DNA of 64,000 bases from Chitinispirillales bacterium ANBcel5 (GCA_029688955.1 JARUKZ010000003.1:1-64000), one strand, 5' to 3'; positions 8,942-17,326 are shown, numbered from the stretch's first letter. The notes: generated by a model not told the origin, from the letters alone. A program made the numbers and translations.

Positions 8942-10528
8942 GTGTGTCACATTAAACAAAAGAGTATGTGGGGAATATTCTTTATTCTTCTTTTTACCAA
9001 CACTTACGCTTCAGAGGTTGAACCGGGTTATGTACTGTACACCTCTGCTTTGGGAGCAACAACGACCTACCTTATGAATATGGAGAAGGAAGTAGTGCAC
9101 ACCTGGACCCATCCCCGCAGCGGTGGATACTCTGTTCATCTTCTGGAAAACGGTAATCTTCTTCGGCCAATGGAAGCACCGCAGGGTCCGGGGTTAAACG
9201 GAGCTGCTGCATCGGGTGTCATTCAGGAGATCGATCCTGATGGAAACATAGTGTGGGAGTTTGAATACAGAACTGACGATTTTGTTCTGCACCATAACCT
9301 TGTCCCAATGCCAAATGGAAATATACTGGCAGTTGCCTATGAGAGGATACCCGGAGCGGAAGCAGAACAAGCAGGGATAAATGTACGAGCGATTGATATG
9401 TGGAACAGACAAATTCTTTCGGAGAAAATCATTGAAATTGACCCTACCGCTCCTGCGGGTTCTGAAATAGTATGGCAATGGCGTTTGTTTGATCACCTTG
9501 TACGTCAGGAAAACGCAGCTGATCATCCTACACTTTTCAGCACTGATTTAGGTATGGATGGTAACCGGTTTCCGGGATTCAATGACTGGATGCACTTAAA
9601 TGGATTGAGCTATTGTCCGGTAAATGATCAGGTGATTTTTTCCTCCAGGTACTTTAGTGAGATCTATGTAATAGATAAAAGCACCACAACAGAGGAAGCT
9701 GCTACCGGCAGCGGTGGCAGAACGGGAATGGGGGGAAGGATTCTTTATCGTTGGGGAAATCCTCAAAATTACGGTGCACCGGGGGAAAAACAGCTTGATG
9801 TGGTGCATTCTCCAAAATTTATACCTCCGGGATATCCTGGTGAGGGGAATATCATACTGTTCGAAAACGGGGTTGATAGGCGCCAGTCTCAAATCCTTGA
9901 GATCACTCCCCCTGTAAGAGACGACGGTACGTATGAGTACAATGAGCATACTGGTTTTGGGCCAGGTGAACCGGAGTGGGTCTATACAAAATCAGGTTTT
10001 CACTCCCCGCTTATGAGTAGTGTTCAACGTTTGAAGTGTGGCAATACTTTTACCTGTGAATCTGAGCCTGGAAGAATGAGAGAGATAGCTCCCGATGGAA
10101 CGGTTTTGTGGGAATATGAATTTGGCCAGATGGTATCCAGAGTTTTAAAATATCCTGTAGATTATTCGGGAATCATTACCCTATTAGACCTGGAACCCAT
10201 TCCGGATGATAATGATTCTATACCAAATGATGTTGACACCATTCCGGATAACAGAGATACCATACCAATCAAAGCAACACAACTACAGCGAAGTGCCATT
10301 AACGCGCCTTCAATAGCGCGAAAAAGTGGTCGTATAGAATTCTCTAACATAAAGAATATGAATGTGAGTATTCACTCCCTTAGTGGGAAACTAATCTACT
10401 CCACTTCTGCAAGTAATGAAGTACACACTGTACTTACAAACAGTTTTTCTGAAGGGCTCTATATCACCAGCATCACTGACCGCGAGGGAAGAATAATCGC
10501 GTCAGGAAGAATAACACTAATACATTAA
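8942..10528 (+). CDS. Secreted arylsulfotransferase-family protein with T9SS-like C-terminal domain
   Basis: A 528-residue protein with a signal peptide (GIFFILLFTNTYAS). The body matches the arylsulfotransferase (ASST) beta-propeller family: GYVLYTS, MNMEKEVVHTWTHP, NGNLLRP, IVWEFEY, HHNLVPMPNGNILAV, WMHLNGLSYCP and HSPKFIP, with conserved histidines at the positions expected around the propeller pore. Characterised members transfer sulfate between phenols; substrate cannot be inferred here. A linker rich in Asp-Ser/Thr-Ile-Pro repeats (about residues 415-440) leads to an ~80-residue beta-sandwich of the T9SS type A sorting kind (SIHSLSGKLIYST...GLYITSI). Translation starts at a GTG with GGGAGG eight bases upstream. 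It heads a run of three secreted proteins. Confidence 0.8.
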   Translation: MCHIKQKSMWGIFFILLFTNTYASEVEPGYVLYTSALGATTTYLMNMEKEVVHTWTHPRSGGYSVHLLENGNLLRPMEAPQGPGLNGAAASGVIQEIDPDGNIVWEFEYRTDDFVLHHNLVPMPNGNILAVAYERIPGAEAEQAGINVRAIDMWNRQILSEKIIEIDPTAPAGSEIVWQWRLFDHLVRQENAADHPTLFSTDLGMDGNRFPGFNDWMHLNGLSYCPVNDQVIFSSRYFSEIYVIDKSTTTEEAATGSGGRTGMGGRILYRWGNPQNYGAPGEKQLDVVHSPKFIPPGYPGEGNIILFENGVDRRQSQILEITPPVRDDGTYEYNEHTGFGPGEPEWVYTKSGFHSPLMSSVQRLKCGNTFTCESEPGRMREIAPDGTVLWEYEFGQMVSRVLKYPVDYSGIITLLDLEPIPDDNDSIPNDVDTIPDNRDTIPIKATQLQRSAINAPSIARKSGRIEFSNIKNMNVSIHSLSGKLIYSTSASNEVHTVLTNSFSEGLYITSITDREGRIIASGRITLIH

Positions 10529-10567
10529 ATTCTTCAACTTTTATGAAGGTAGAAAAGGGATATCGCT

Positions 10568-12079
10568 ATGTTTAAAAAACTTTCATTTCTTTTAACACTA
10601 CTACTGTTTATACCGTTAAGATCACAAGAGGTGAACATCTCCGGAACTATTGTCGATGACAACGCGGAACCAGTCACCGACGCATTGGTTATGCTCAAAA
10701 ACAATCCTGATTTAAAGGCATACTCCAATGAAGTAGGGGCCTTCCTTTTATCTGATAATGTTTCAAGTGTATCTAACAGCTTAAACGCGCGGGCCCGGTC
10801 TTTTAATGTCGCGATAAGTAACAATATCCTTTCCGTAGAAGCACCGTCCTATAAGGGGGAGCTAAGGATGGACATCCTTAAAACAAACGGTGCTGTAGCC
10901 TACTCCGCATCAACTCAAAACCAGGCAACAGCTGTTTTTAGTCTTCCTCGTTTGTCTCAGGGACTATATCTTTTACGATTGACTACCCCCCAAAAGTCCG
11001 ATGTGGTAAGAATGGTCAATCCCGGTTCAGGCTCTCCCTATCTCTCCGCCAATGGTAGAAGGACCATTTCAGGATCAAACAGACAGGCCCAATCGGCAGA
11101 ACCTGATGATACACTTATGATATTTGCCGGAGGATACAGAAATTACAGTATTCAGCTTTCTACGGTTCATGAGCCAAATGATTTAACAGTAACACTCACC
11201 CGATCAAACCCCTGGATCCCTGCCGAAGAGCTAATGTACTCCGGTAACCAGGTAAAGATAATGGCAGATGGATACGATTTTGAAATGGGACAACCCTACC
11301 CGGAAATCATTGAGTACTCATCCGATTGGGAGCAACCCGTCCGCACAGTTACATTTAATTACGATTTTTGGATGGACACTGTTGAGGTAACTCAGAGGGA
11401 ATATGAAGAGATCATGAGAGCTGCTTATGATGACTATCAGACACCGCACTGGAACGCTACCTATGGCTTGGGAGATGATTATCCGGTTTACACTGTAACA
11501 GCTCACGACGCGATGCTTTTCTGTAATGCCAAAAGCAAACTGGAGGGGTTGGATACTGTTTACTCCTACTCCTCCATCGGTAGAACACCTGGTTCTATGA
11601 GCCAACTATTCGATCTTGAAACAGACTATTCTAAAAACGGGTACCGTTTACCCACTGAAGCAGAGTGGGAATACGCGTGCAGAGCTGGCACCTACACCGA
11701 TTTTTACTGGGGTAATATTTCTCAGGATATAGAAGATCCTGAAATCGATAATCATGCGGTATGGAGAAATAATTCCTGGGACTTAGGATCGGAAGGAACA
11801 TCCTATGGGACATTTCCGGTCGCGAGCAAACCGCCAAACGATTATGGGCTGTATGATATGTCCGGTAATGTATCGGAGTACGTGGGAGATTTCTTTGAGG
11901 AGTACCCGTGGGGTGATGATACAGATCCAACCGGACCTGCAGATGGAGTGTTTCATGGTCTGCGTGGTGGCAATTGGGGCAATAGCGCATTTTATCTGCG
12001 CTCATCCAACCGGGAGTTTATGGCACCGGATTACGAATATTATTTCATAGGGTTCAGAACTGTACGCAGAGCGGACTAG
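10568..12079 (+). CDS. Secreted SUMF1/FGE-sulfatase-fold protein lacking the catalytic cysteines
   Basis: A 503-residue protein with a signal peptide (LSFLLTLLLFIPLRSQ). Residues about 22-75 form a carboxypeptidase-regulatory-like domain, followed by a segment resembling a T9SS sorting domain placed internally (MDILKTNGAVAYSAS ... GLYLLRLTTPQ). From about residue 215 the protein is a formylglycine-generating-enzyme-type fold: MDTVEVTQREYEEIM, GYRLPTEAEWEYACRAG, YGLYDMSGNVSEYV, LRGGNWGNSAFYLRSSNR and GFRTVRR. The cysteine pair that follows RGG in true aerobic FGE enzymes is absent, so it is unlikely to make formylglycine itself; many members of this fold are binding or other modifying proteins. 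It starts 40 bases after the arylsulfotransferase gene. Confidence 0.8.
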   Translation: MFKKLSFLLTLLLFIPLRSQEVNISGTIVDDNAEPVTDALVMLKNNPDLKAYSNEVGAFLLSDNVSSVSNSLNARARSFNVAISNNILSVEAPSYKGELRMDILKTNGAVAYSASTQNQATAVFSLPRLSQGLYLLRLTTPQKSDVVRMVNPGSGSPYLSANGRRTISGSNRQAQSAEPDDTLMIFAGGYRNYSIQLSTVHEPNDLTVTLTRSNPWIPAEELMYSGNQVKIMADGYDFEMGQPYPEIIEYSSDWEQPVRTVTFNYDFWMDTVEVTQREYEEIMRAAYDDYQTPHWNATYGLGDDYPVYTVTAHDAMLFCNAKSKLEGLDTVYSYSSIGRTPGSMSQLFDLETDYSKNGYRLPTEAEWEYACRAGTYTDFYWGNISQDIEDPEIDNHAVWRNNSWDLGSEGTSYGTFPVASKPPNDYGLYDMSGNVSEYVGDFFEEYPWGDDTDPTGPADGVFHGLRGGNWGNSAFYLRSSNREFMAPDYEYYFIGFRTVRRAD

Positions 12080-12107
12080 TTGTAATTCAATGTAAGGGGT
12101 TTCTAAC

Positions 12108-13652
12108 ATGTTAAAGATTGTTATTGCTATACTTTTAACAGGTATGGCTATTAGAACACTTGCAAATACTGTCGATTCTACAGAGATCCTTTTTGATGAA
12201 GAGCAGGTGTTTAACTATGAAATACAATTCTACACACCCGATTGGTCTGATTCCATGGATTACTACATGGAAATAATGGGTGGAGAGTATATGCCCGCAC
12301 GGTTCATAAGTCGGTTCGATGACGGAGACAGTATTGTTCTGGAAAATGTTGGGGTGCGTTATAAAGGCAATTCATCCTATACGTTTTCCAGACATTCTGT
12401 CAAACGTCCTTTAAAAGTTAAATTTGATAAGTTCGTTGATCACCAGTACTATTTTGGATTAAAGAGGCTAAGTTTTCATAACGGTGTTCTTGATCCAAGT
12501 TTTATGCGGGAAAAAATAAGTTATGATATTGCCCGGGCTTATATGCCTTCCCCAAGAGTATCGTATGCAAACATAAGCATCGAAGGCGAACTGATTGGCT
12601 TTTATATCCAGGTCGAACAGGTCGATGACCAGCTAATTACAAGATATTATGAAGATGACACCGGCCGACTGTTCAAAGCCGGTAATGATGGAGCTTTTAT
12701 GACCTTCTCTGTTGACGCATTTTCCAATTTCGACAGAAAAGAAGGTAGTAACGATTGGTCCAATTTTATCGACATGATGGATAAACTTAATAATACCAGT
12801 GATGAAGAATTTGTTGAAGTGATAAGTGAAGTGCTGGATCTAAAAAGCTGTATTACGCATTTGGCCTACACTATGGTGCTGTCTCATTTCGATAGTTATA
12901 CCGGATCAGGGAGAAATTTTTACCTCTATGAAAATCCTAAATCAGGACGTTTTGAAATACTACCGTGGGATCTTGACCAGTCATTTGGTGTCTATACCAA
13001 CAACTGGGATGTTATCAATGCAGACATAGTCGATATTTCAAATCTCGATCAACGACCACTCAACCGAAGAATCATAGAAAACGATTCTCTGAGAAACGTC
13101 TATTTTGATTTTCTTGAAAGGATGCTGAATGAAGCAGCAAATCCTGAGCAAATTGCCGCAGAGGCAGACAGGATAAAGGAGCGAATAAAAGAACATGTTA
13201 AAAACGATCCTAACAAATTCTACACGTATGAGGATTTTTTAACCAATATAGAAGAAGATCTTGTGGTGCAATCAGGCCCAAGGAGAAGGGTTTTTCCTGG
13301 GATAAAGTCTTTGAGCGCTCAAAGAGCGGAATCAATTCTTTCGCAAATAGAACACTACCGCGCGACATCTGTTGTTAAAAACAAAAAACCGGATAATCTA
13401 CATCAAATGGCAATCCGTGCTGCAGGAAACAAGCTTTTACTTAGTTATTCTGTAAAAACCGACGCTAAGCCGGTTACTTTAAATGTGTACAATGCCAGAG
13501 GGAGCCTTATTGATTCCAGATATTTAGGTTTAAGAAACAGAGGACAGCATACAACCTCGATCTCTTTAGAGCAAAAAGCCGCAGGATTCTATGTTGTACA
13601 GCTAAATTTTGGAGACAAGACTCAGTCCAGATCTTTTATTATGCGCAGGTAA
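12108..13652 (+). CDS. Secreted CotH-kinase-like protein with T9SS-like C-terminal domain
   Basis: A 514-residue protein with a short signal peptide (IVIAILLTGMAIRTLA). The body is a CotH domain: VGVRYKGNSSYTF near the start, KRPLKVKFDKF, GLKRLSFHNGVLDPSFMREKISYDI, the GFYIQVEQVDD block and EILPWDLDQSFGVY, which carries the conserved Asp residues of the atypical kinase fold. CotH of Bacillus phosphorylates spore-coat proteins; in non-sporulating bacteria the targets of secreted CotH proteins are unknown. The last ~80 residues form a T9SS type A-like beta-sandwich (NVYNARGSLIDSRYL...GFYVVQL) ending in RSFIMRR. It is the third gene of the secreted cluster. Confidence 0.85.
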   Translation: MLKIVIAILLTGMAIRTLANTVDSTEILFDEEQVFNYEIQFYTPDWSDSMDYYMEIMGGEYMPARFISRFDDGDSIVLENVGVRYKGNSSYTFSRHSVKRPLKVKFDKFVDHQYYFGLKRLSFHNGVLDPSFMREKISYDIARAYMPSPRVSYANISIEGELIGFYIQVEQVDDQLITRYYEDDTGRLFKAGNDGAFMTFSVDAFSNFDRKEGSNDWSNFIDMMDKLNNTSDEEFVEVISEVLDLKSCITHLAYTMVLSHFDSYTGSGRNFYLYENPKSGRFEILPWDLDQSFGVYTNNWDVINADIVDISNLDQRPLNRRIIENDSLRNVYFDFLERMLNEAANPEQIAAEADRIKERIKEHVKNDPNKFYTYEDFLTNIEEDLVVQSGPRRRVFPGIKSLSAQRAESILSQIEHYRATSVVKNKKPDNLHQMAIRAAGNKLLLSYSVKTDAKPVTLNVYNARGSLIDSRYLGLRNRGQHTTSISLEQKAAGFYVVQLNFGDKTQSRSFIMRR

Positions 13653-13826
13653 AACTGATATCATTATCATAATTCAGGCAATTATAGCTTATATGGAATA
13701 TTTATTATTGCTGATTATTGCTAATATGCCAAATTTAATCAGCCATAGGCTCTGAATTTAATTATTTTAACCCACGATGTGGTATTTTTAACTATTGCTG
13801 TTTCATTTATAGAAGGGATTCAAGTA

Positions 13827-14621
13827 ATGTCTCGATTTTTCATGGGTAGTATTTGTGTAGCTCTAACTACTATTATTATTGGTTGTGGAGGAAGTGCACC
13901 AAGTCCGGTCAATATTGAATCGAAGGGGACTTTTGCGCTGGTCAGTTTTTCTTTGCATAATTCTATTGTAGAAAGAGGAAAAGAAGCCGATTCTGGTCCG
14001 GGCCTTCTTCAAGATAAGGAAAACTACTATGGTGACCACATGGTTGCTCTTGAGGATATGATGGATCAGTTTTTTGATAATAAAAGGGAAATTTTCATTA
14101 GTGTACCTTTTATTGGTTTGAACGCAATCACAGAAAATGAATATTACGCAAATGAAACAAAACATGTCCCCAGAATGGTGATGGGTAGAAATATCGCTCC
14201 AGGGGCAAATATGCTCACAGCACGCGAAATTAACTACGTTTCTCCTTACGATAGCGATAAACTGGACAACCTTGCTGAGGAACTTGGAGCTGATGTTTTG
14301 GTGATGGTTGAAAACAATGCAGAATTTTACCTGAGTGGGGGACTCGGTTTAAGTGTAGGAAATCTTAATGTTGGCGGTGGCGCAGGAACCCTAAACCTTA
14401 AGACACGGGTGATTTTTTACGAGCCAGGCCAGGGAATCATTGTTGATAATACATTCTCTAACGATAGTGATGAAAAAATCCCTATGATACAGGGTACAGT
14501 AGACACAAAGGATTTTCCACGGTGTATTGCTCCTGCTATGCAATTAAACATTGCCGATATGAAATCCTTTTTTATCGAGCAAAAAGAAAAGGCTCTGGAG
14601 CTGGAAACGCAGGAATTGTAA
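13827..14621 (+). CDS. Hypothetical lipoprotein
   Basis: About 264 residues. The ATG at 13827 is preferred over an in-frame upstream start because it gives a compact lipoprotein signal (VALTTIIIGCGGS, lipobox IIGC). The mature part is acidic and contains a segment LAEELGADVLVMVENNAEFYL, followed by a glycine-rich stretch (GLGLSVGNLNVGGGAGTLNL). This resembles proteins that report 'levels' of a compound or CsgG-like folds, but I do not recognise the family. It follows the CotH gene by 174 bases and may be transcribed separately. Confidence 0.6.
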   Translation: MSRFFMGSICVALTTIIIGCGGSAPSPVNIESKGTFALVSFSLHNSIVERGKEADSGPGLLQDKENYYGDHMVALEDMMDQFFDNKREIFISVPFIGLNAITENEYYANETKHVPRMVMGRNIAPGANMLTAREINYVSPYDSDKLDNLAEELGADVLVMVENNAEFYLSGGLGLSVGNLNVGGGAGTLNLKTRVIFYEPGQGIIVDNTFSNDSDEKIPMIQGTVDTKDFPRCIAPAMQLNIADMKSFFIEQKEKALELETQEL

Positions 14622-14646
14622 ATTTTCCTTTTTTTGGTTAATAGTG

Positions 14647-14684
14647 AAGGGTCACTATTAAGTATGTATACTATAGTGACCCTT
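14647..14684. terminator. Stem-loop after the 13827-14621 lipoprotein gene
   Basis: AAGGGTCACTAT at 14647-14658 pairs perfectly with ATAGTGACCCTT at 14673-14684; the loop can pair further (AGTAT/ATACT). A T-rich run precedes it rather than follows it on the plus strand, so it may also serve transcription from the minus side. Strong hairpin, function inferred. Confidence 0.5.
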
Positions 14685-14737
14685 AAAACCCTCTTACCCC
14701 ACCATCGGTGAGCATTTACTGTGTGTGTCATCGGTTT

Positions 14738-14911
14738 TTACCACATCTCAATCAAAAAGAATGCTCTGCTCCGGGGAGATCGTAAAGTTCATCACATATC
14801 TGGCTTTATCAGATTGGCAATCAGGCTCCAATTCATCCAGAGAAACGATATACCCCAATACGCTTATCGTTCTTTTATCAAACGTTTCCAATACCAGTTG
14901 CTCAGAAGTGC
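14738..14911 (-). pseudogene. Detached copy of the 3' end of the 23578-24516 gene
   Basis: This ~174-base block is nearly identical to 23568-23741, the end of the intact minus-strand gene at 23578-24516 together with a few bases beyond its stop. On the minus strand it reads the same C-terminal protein part, including the LNELEPDCQS region. The similarity stops abruptly at CAGAAGT (14911), after which the sequence changes to GTGCCGCAGAG. Only the last ~55 codons are present, so this is a fragment of a duplicated gene. Confidence 0.85.
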
Positions 14912-15110
14912 CGCAGAGTATGCAACCATCAGAAAGCCGAAGGCTTAAACCTCCTTACGGTTCAGAACGGAGTGGCAACTGGATATAGCCGAAGGGATAA
15001 ATAGTCTAATCCCTGAGCAAACGAACGGAGAAACCCACCCTTTTAATGCGGTCAAACTGCCCAGACCCCCGTGCATGCGGGCATGGTATCGGGGAGTGCT
15101 GGACCCCAAC
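14907..15110 (+). other. Possible 5' part of a group II intron (domain I remnant)
   Basis: The sequence starts GTGCC exactly where the gene-fragment similarity ends. It contains stretches that resemble bacterial group II intron domain I: GGAGTGGCAACTGGATA, AGCCGAAGGG, GTCTAATCCC and GAGCAAACGAACGGAG. No intron-encoded protein and no domain V hairpin is found in the window, so at most a 5' fragment survives. Recognition is from memory of intron sequences without a covariance-model search. Confidence 0.4.
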
Positions 15111-15155
15111 TTTTCGTGGAGTATTCCCTCCCGTTTTCAGACGAGATTCTTATCT

Positions 15156-15695
15156 TTACTCCCCTACCCTTTTTTCAAATTCTTTAAACTTTTCAGGTTG
15201 GTTTTCAATTTTTGCCCATCTGCGGATCTCGTTCATATTCACCTTATTCATTTGGCATATCAGCATTGCTTGTTCAAGACATTGTGCATCATTACCATAA
15301 AAATAGCCCGCAAGCCTGTCCTTTACAGAATCAGTCGGGGAGAGCAGTGAGAGATTGCCTGTTATCAAATTTAATTCAACTGGTTTTATCTGAGACTGCT
15401 CCCCGATACCAAGCGGCCCGGGCGGAAATTCAACTGAATAAGCGACTGATTCATTGATAAAAATTCTCCCCTCTTTCTCAAAACCAAGTGCAGTCATGAC
15501 TTTGTTGATAATTTCATCATTCTGATGCCAGAAATAGTTCACCACAAAATCAAGATCACCTGTGACATATTTCTCATTGCTGTAGATTTCGGCGCATGCC
15601 CCACCTGACAGTGTCGCCTTCAATCCTTCTCTGTTTAGATTCTCACAAATTAATGCAGCAAGCTCCCGTATTGAAAGGTTTTCTATGTTTTTCAT
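15156..15695 (-). CDS. Nucleotidyltransferase-fold protein, partner of a winged-helix protein (toxin-like)
   Basis: About 179 residues. The N-terminal half carries the nucleotidyltransferase signature: a double glycine followed by an Asp-x-Asp (LSGGACAEIY ... GDLDFV). The C-terminal half contains LSPTDSVKDRLAGYFYGND and a helical end (ICQMNKVNMNEIRRWAK), typical of DUF6036/AbiEii-like stand-alone nucleotidyltransferases. The ATG at 15695 is chosen because the upstream extension would overlap the partner gene; it starts one base after the partner's stop. Pairs of a small wHTH protein and such an enzyme commonly behave as mobile toxin-antitoxin modules, which is an inference here. Confidence 0.7.
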   Translation of the reverse strand: MKNIENLSIRELAALICENLNREGLKATLSGGACAEIYSNEKYVTGDLDFVVNYFWHQNDEIINKVMTALGFEKEGRIFINESVAYSVEFPPGPLGIGEQSQIKPVELNLITGNLSLLSPTDSVKDRLAGYFYGNDAQCLEQAMLICQMNKVNMNEIRRWAKIENQPEKFKEFEKRVGE

Positions 15696-15696
15696 T

Positions 15697-16056
15697 TTAA
15701 GCGGAGTCCTTCTGAATATCCCCGAGATATCTGACAGGTTTGCCTTTCGCCCTTGGCCGACGGCGGTTGTACAGAAGTTTCTCTTTCCATTGTGGCGGGT
15801 AAGCATCTACAATCTTCAAAAGAAGTGCCGTTAGCTCTTTACGAAGAAAAAATCTGGGGTTCATGCTGTAAACAATTGTTTTACCGTATGGATTTGCAAT
15901 CAACACACCATCGGCTTCAAGCCTGTTTAGTTCCCGCTTTATCGGCCGGTCCGGGCAACCCCAGAATTCTATTATTTCGCCAGCATACCCTTTTTCCCGT
16001 GCGGCAATGAAAGTAAGGATGCGTTCCCTGCTGAGTGATCCAAATAGAGATTTCAT
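15697..16056 (-). CDS. Winged helix-turn-helix protein (antitoxin/regulator-like)
   Basis: A 119-residue protein. The N-terminal ~70 residues form a winged helix of the ArsR/MarR type (SRERILTFIAAREKGYAGEIIEFWG, PIKRELNRLEADGVLI, a wing with KTIVYSMNPRFF), followed by a basic tail (YNRRRPRAKGKP). GAGGG precedes the ATG. It is followed directly by the nucleotidyltransferase gene. A 17-base palindrome 41 bases upstream of the start is a candidate autoregulatory operator. Confidence 0.75.
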   Translation of the reverse strand: MKSLFGSLSRERILTFIAAREKGYAGEIIEFWGCPDRPIKRELNRLEADGVLIANPYGKTIVYSMNPRFFLRKELTALLLKIVDAYPPQWKEKLLYNRRRPRAKGKPVRYLGDIQKDSA

Positions 16057-16096
16057 AATTCCCTCATATTCAAAAAGGTCAATTATTAACCCATAT

Positions 16097-16113
16097 AGGT
16101 TACAATATAACCT
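16097..16113. promoter_or_regulatory. Palindromic candidate operator of the wHTH-nucleotidyltransferase pair
   Basis: AGGTTACAATATAACCT has perfect 6-base arms around a 5-base centre and lies 41 bases upstream of the winged-helix start codon, overlapping an AT-rich promoter-like stretch. Position and symmetry suit binding by the adjacent winged-helix protein. Confidence 0.4.
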
Positions 16114-16366
16114 TAAAATTACGGGTGATCAAGGGGTTTATTTTGTGCTGTACCGTCTCATTTCTCCATAAAATAACTGCCGTTTTGGGATTTTGAAAAC
16201 AGGACGGGTTTTGGAACAGCAATTCAGGGTCATTTGGGGCTTTTTTGCAGAAAGCTCAGGTGTCCCGTTAAACCTTCGTTTGTGGGACTGGGGAGATATG
16301 GCCAGTTTGTATGCTTTGTGCTAATTGCGTATGTTATGTGCGTATTGCTTTACATTGACACCTTTT

Positions 16367-16590
16367 CTACCACGTACTCCTCCTCCTGCAGCAAAACACC
16401 CCGTAGCCACCTCTTACATAGAAATGGTTCCACCACCAGCCACTTATGCAGCCACTGATCATCTTCCGTCTGAACCGGTAGGTGCGGTAGTGTTTCATTA
16501 CGCCGGCATAGGAGTTCATACTGCTTAGGAACAGGTCCATCTCTTCTTCTGAGGGCTTGTGGTCTCTGGCCGTTAGAGTGAGGTTATTAA
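16367..16590 (-). pseudogene. Possible reverse transcriptase C-terminal remnant
   Basis: On the minus strand about 70 codons are open from about 16590 to a TAG at 16367-16369. They read a segment with SEEEMDLFLSSMNSYAGVM, KHYRTYRFRRKMI and WWWNHFYVRGGYG. This resembles the C-terminal region of retron/DGR-type reverse transcriptases, where an N-SY-G-x-M-x-H-Y-x-TY-x-x-R pattern recurs. The catalytic palm with YxDD is absent, so nothing functional remains. Assignment is by pattern memory only. Confidence 0.35.
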
Positions 16591-16758
16591 CATGTGTGTT
16601 TCATTTAACTATTTCAGATGACTTCGCAAACCAATCAGATACCTATTTTTGGGTACAGATGCTCTCGGCAGACCCTTCAGGTGCCGATTTCAGGGTTTTT
16701 CATGGTCCGGTAAACATTGCTGCCAGCCCGGGTACGGTCACTGATGGCAAATAATGGG

Positions 16759-16948
16759 CATCTGAGATGGGCGGAACCCTTGAGGACAGTGTCCCGAACA
16801 AGTCCGCCCATGGGCGGAACCCTTGAGGACACTGTCCTTAACAAGTCCGCCCATGGGCGGAACCCTCGCGGACACTGTCCTTAACAAGTCCGCCCATGGG
16901 CGGAACTCTCGGGGACACTGTCCTTAATAGGTCCGCCCATCTCAGATG
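16759..16948. repeat. Four tandem 43-bp palindromic units with 17-bp inverted ends
   Basis: Units lie at 16768-16810, 16811-16853, 16854-16896 and 16897-16939, each 43 bases, starting TGGGCGGA and ending TCCGCCCA, with an inner palindrome AGGACACTGTCCT in most copies. The whole array is bounded by CATCTGAGATGGGCGGA on the left and its exact reverse complement on the right. The units abut with no spacers, so this is not a CRISPR array. Confidence 0.9.
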
Positions 16949-17173
16949 TGCTTAAAATGCTCTCCTGTACTATTTCTTATAACCTCTTTCTACTATAAAT
17001 TTAGCTAAACCATCAGAAATAGTGTCTCGAGGGGCGGTAATCTCTCTTCCGGGGGTCATTAGCGAAGACGGTACAGGCAAACTTGCCTATATCGCGGAGC
17101 AAATCGACGGGTCCTTATATAATTCGTTGCGACTGGTCAGGTGTCCCAAAAACATTGTGCCTTAGAAAATACC

Positions 17174-17326
17174 AGATCTCCGCCCCAGGCAGATCTCCGC
17201 CCCAGGCAGATCTCCGCCCCAGGCAGATCTCCGCCCCAGGCAGATCTCCGCCCCAGGCAGATCTCCGCCCCAGGCAGATCTCCGCCCCAGGCAGATCTCC
17301 GCCCCAGGTAGATCTCCGCCCCAGGT
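17174..17326. repeat. Nine tandem copies of a 17-bp repeat
   Basis: The unit AGATCTCCGCCCCAGGC is repeated nine times without spacers; units 1-7 are identical and units 8 and 9 end in T instead of C. The array runs into a short palindrome (CCCCAGGT, then AACCTGGGG, ending at 17339). Perfect conservation suggests recent slippage expansion. Confidence 0.95.

Noticed and set aside
15075..15457. Plus-strand open frames opposite the nucleotidyltransferase gene
   Set aside because: They are antisense shadows of a gene with a clear motif and correct partner spacing.
16759..17326. Repeat arrays that could be taken for a CRISPR array
   Set aside because: Units abut without unique spacers (43-bp and 17-bp arrays), and no cas genes are present in the window.
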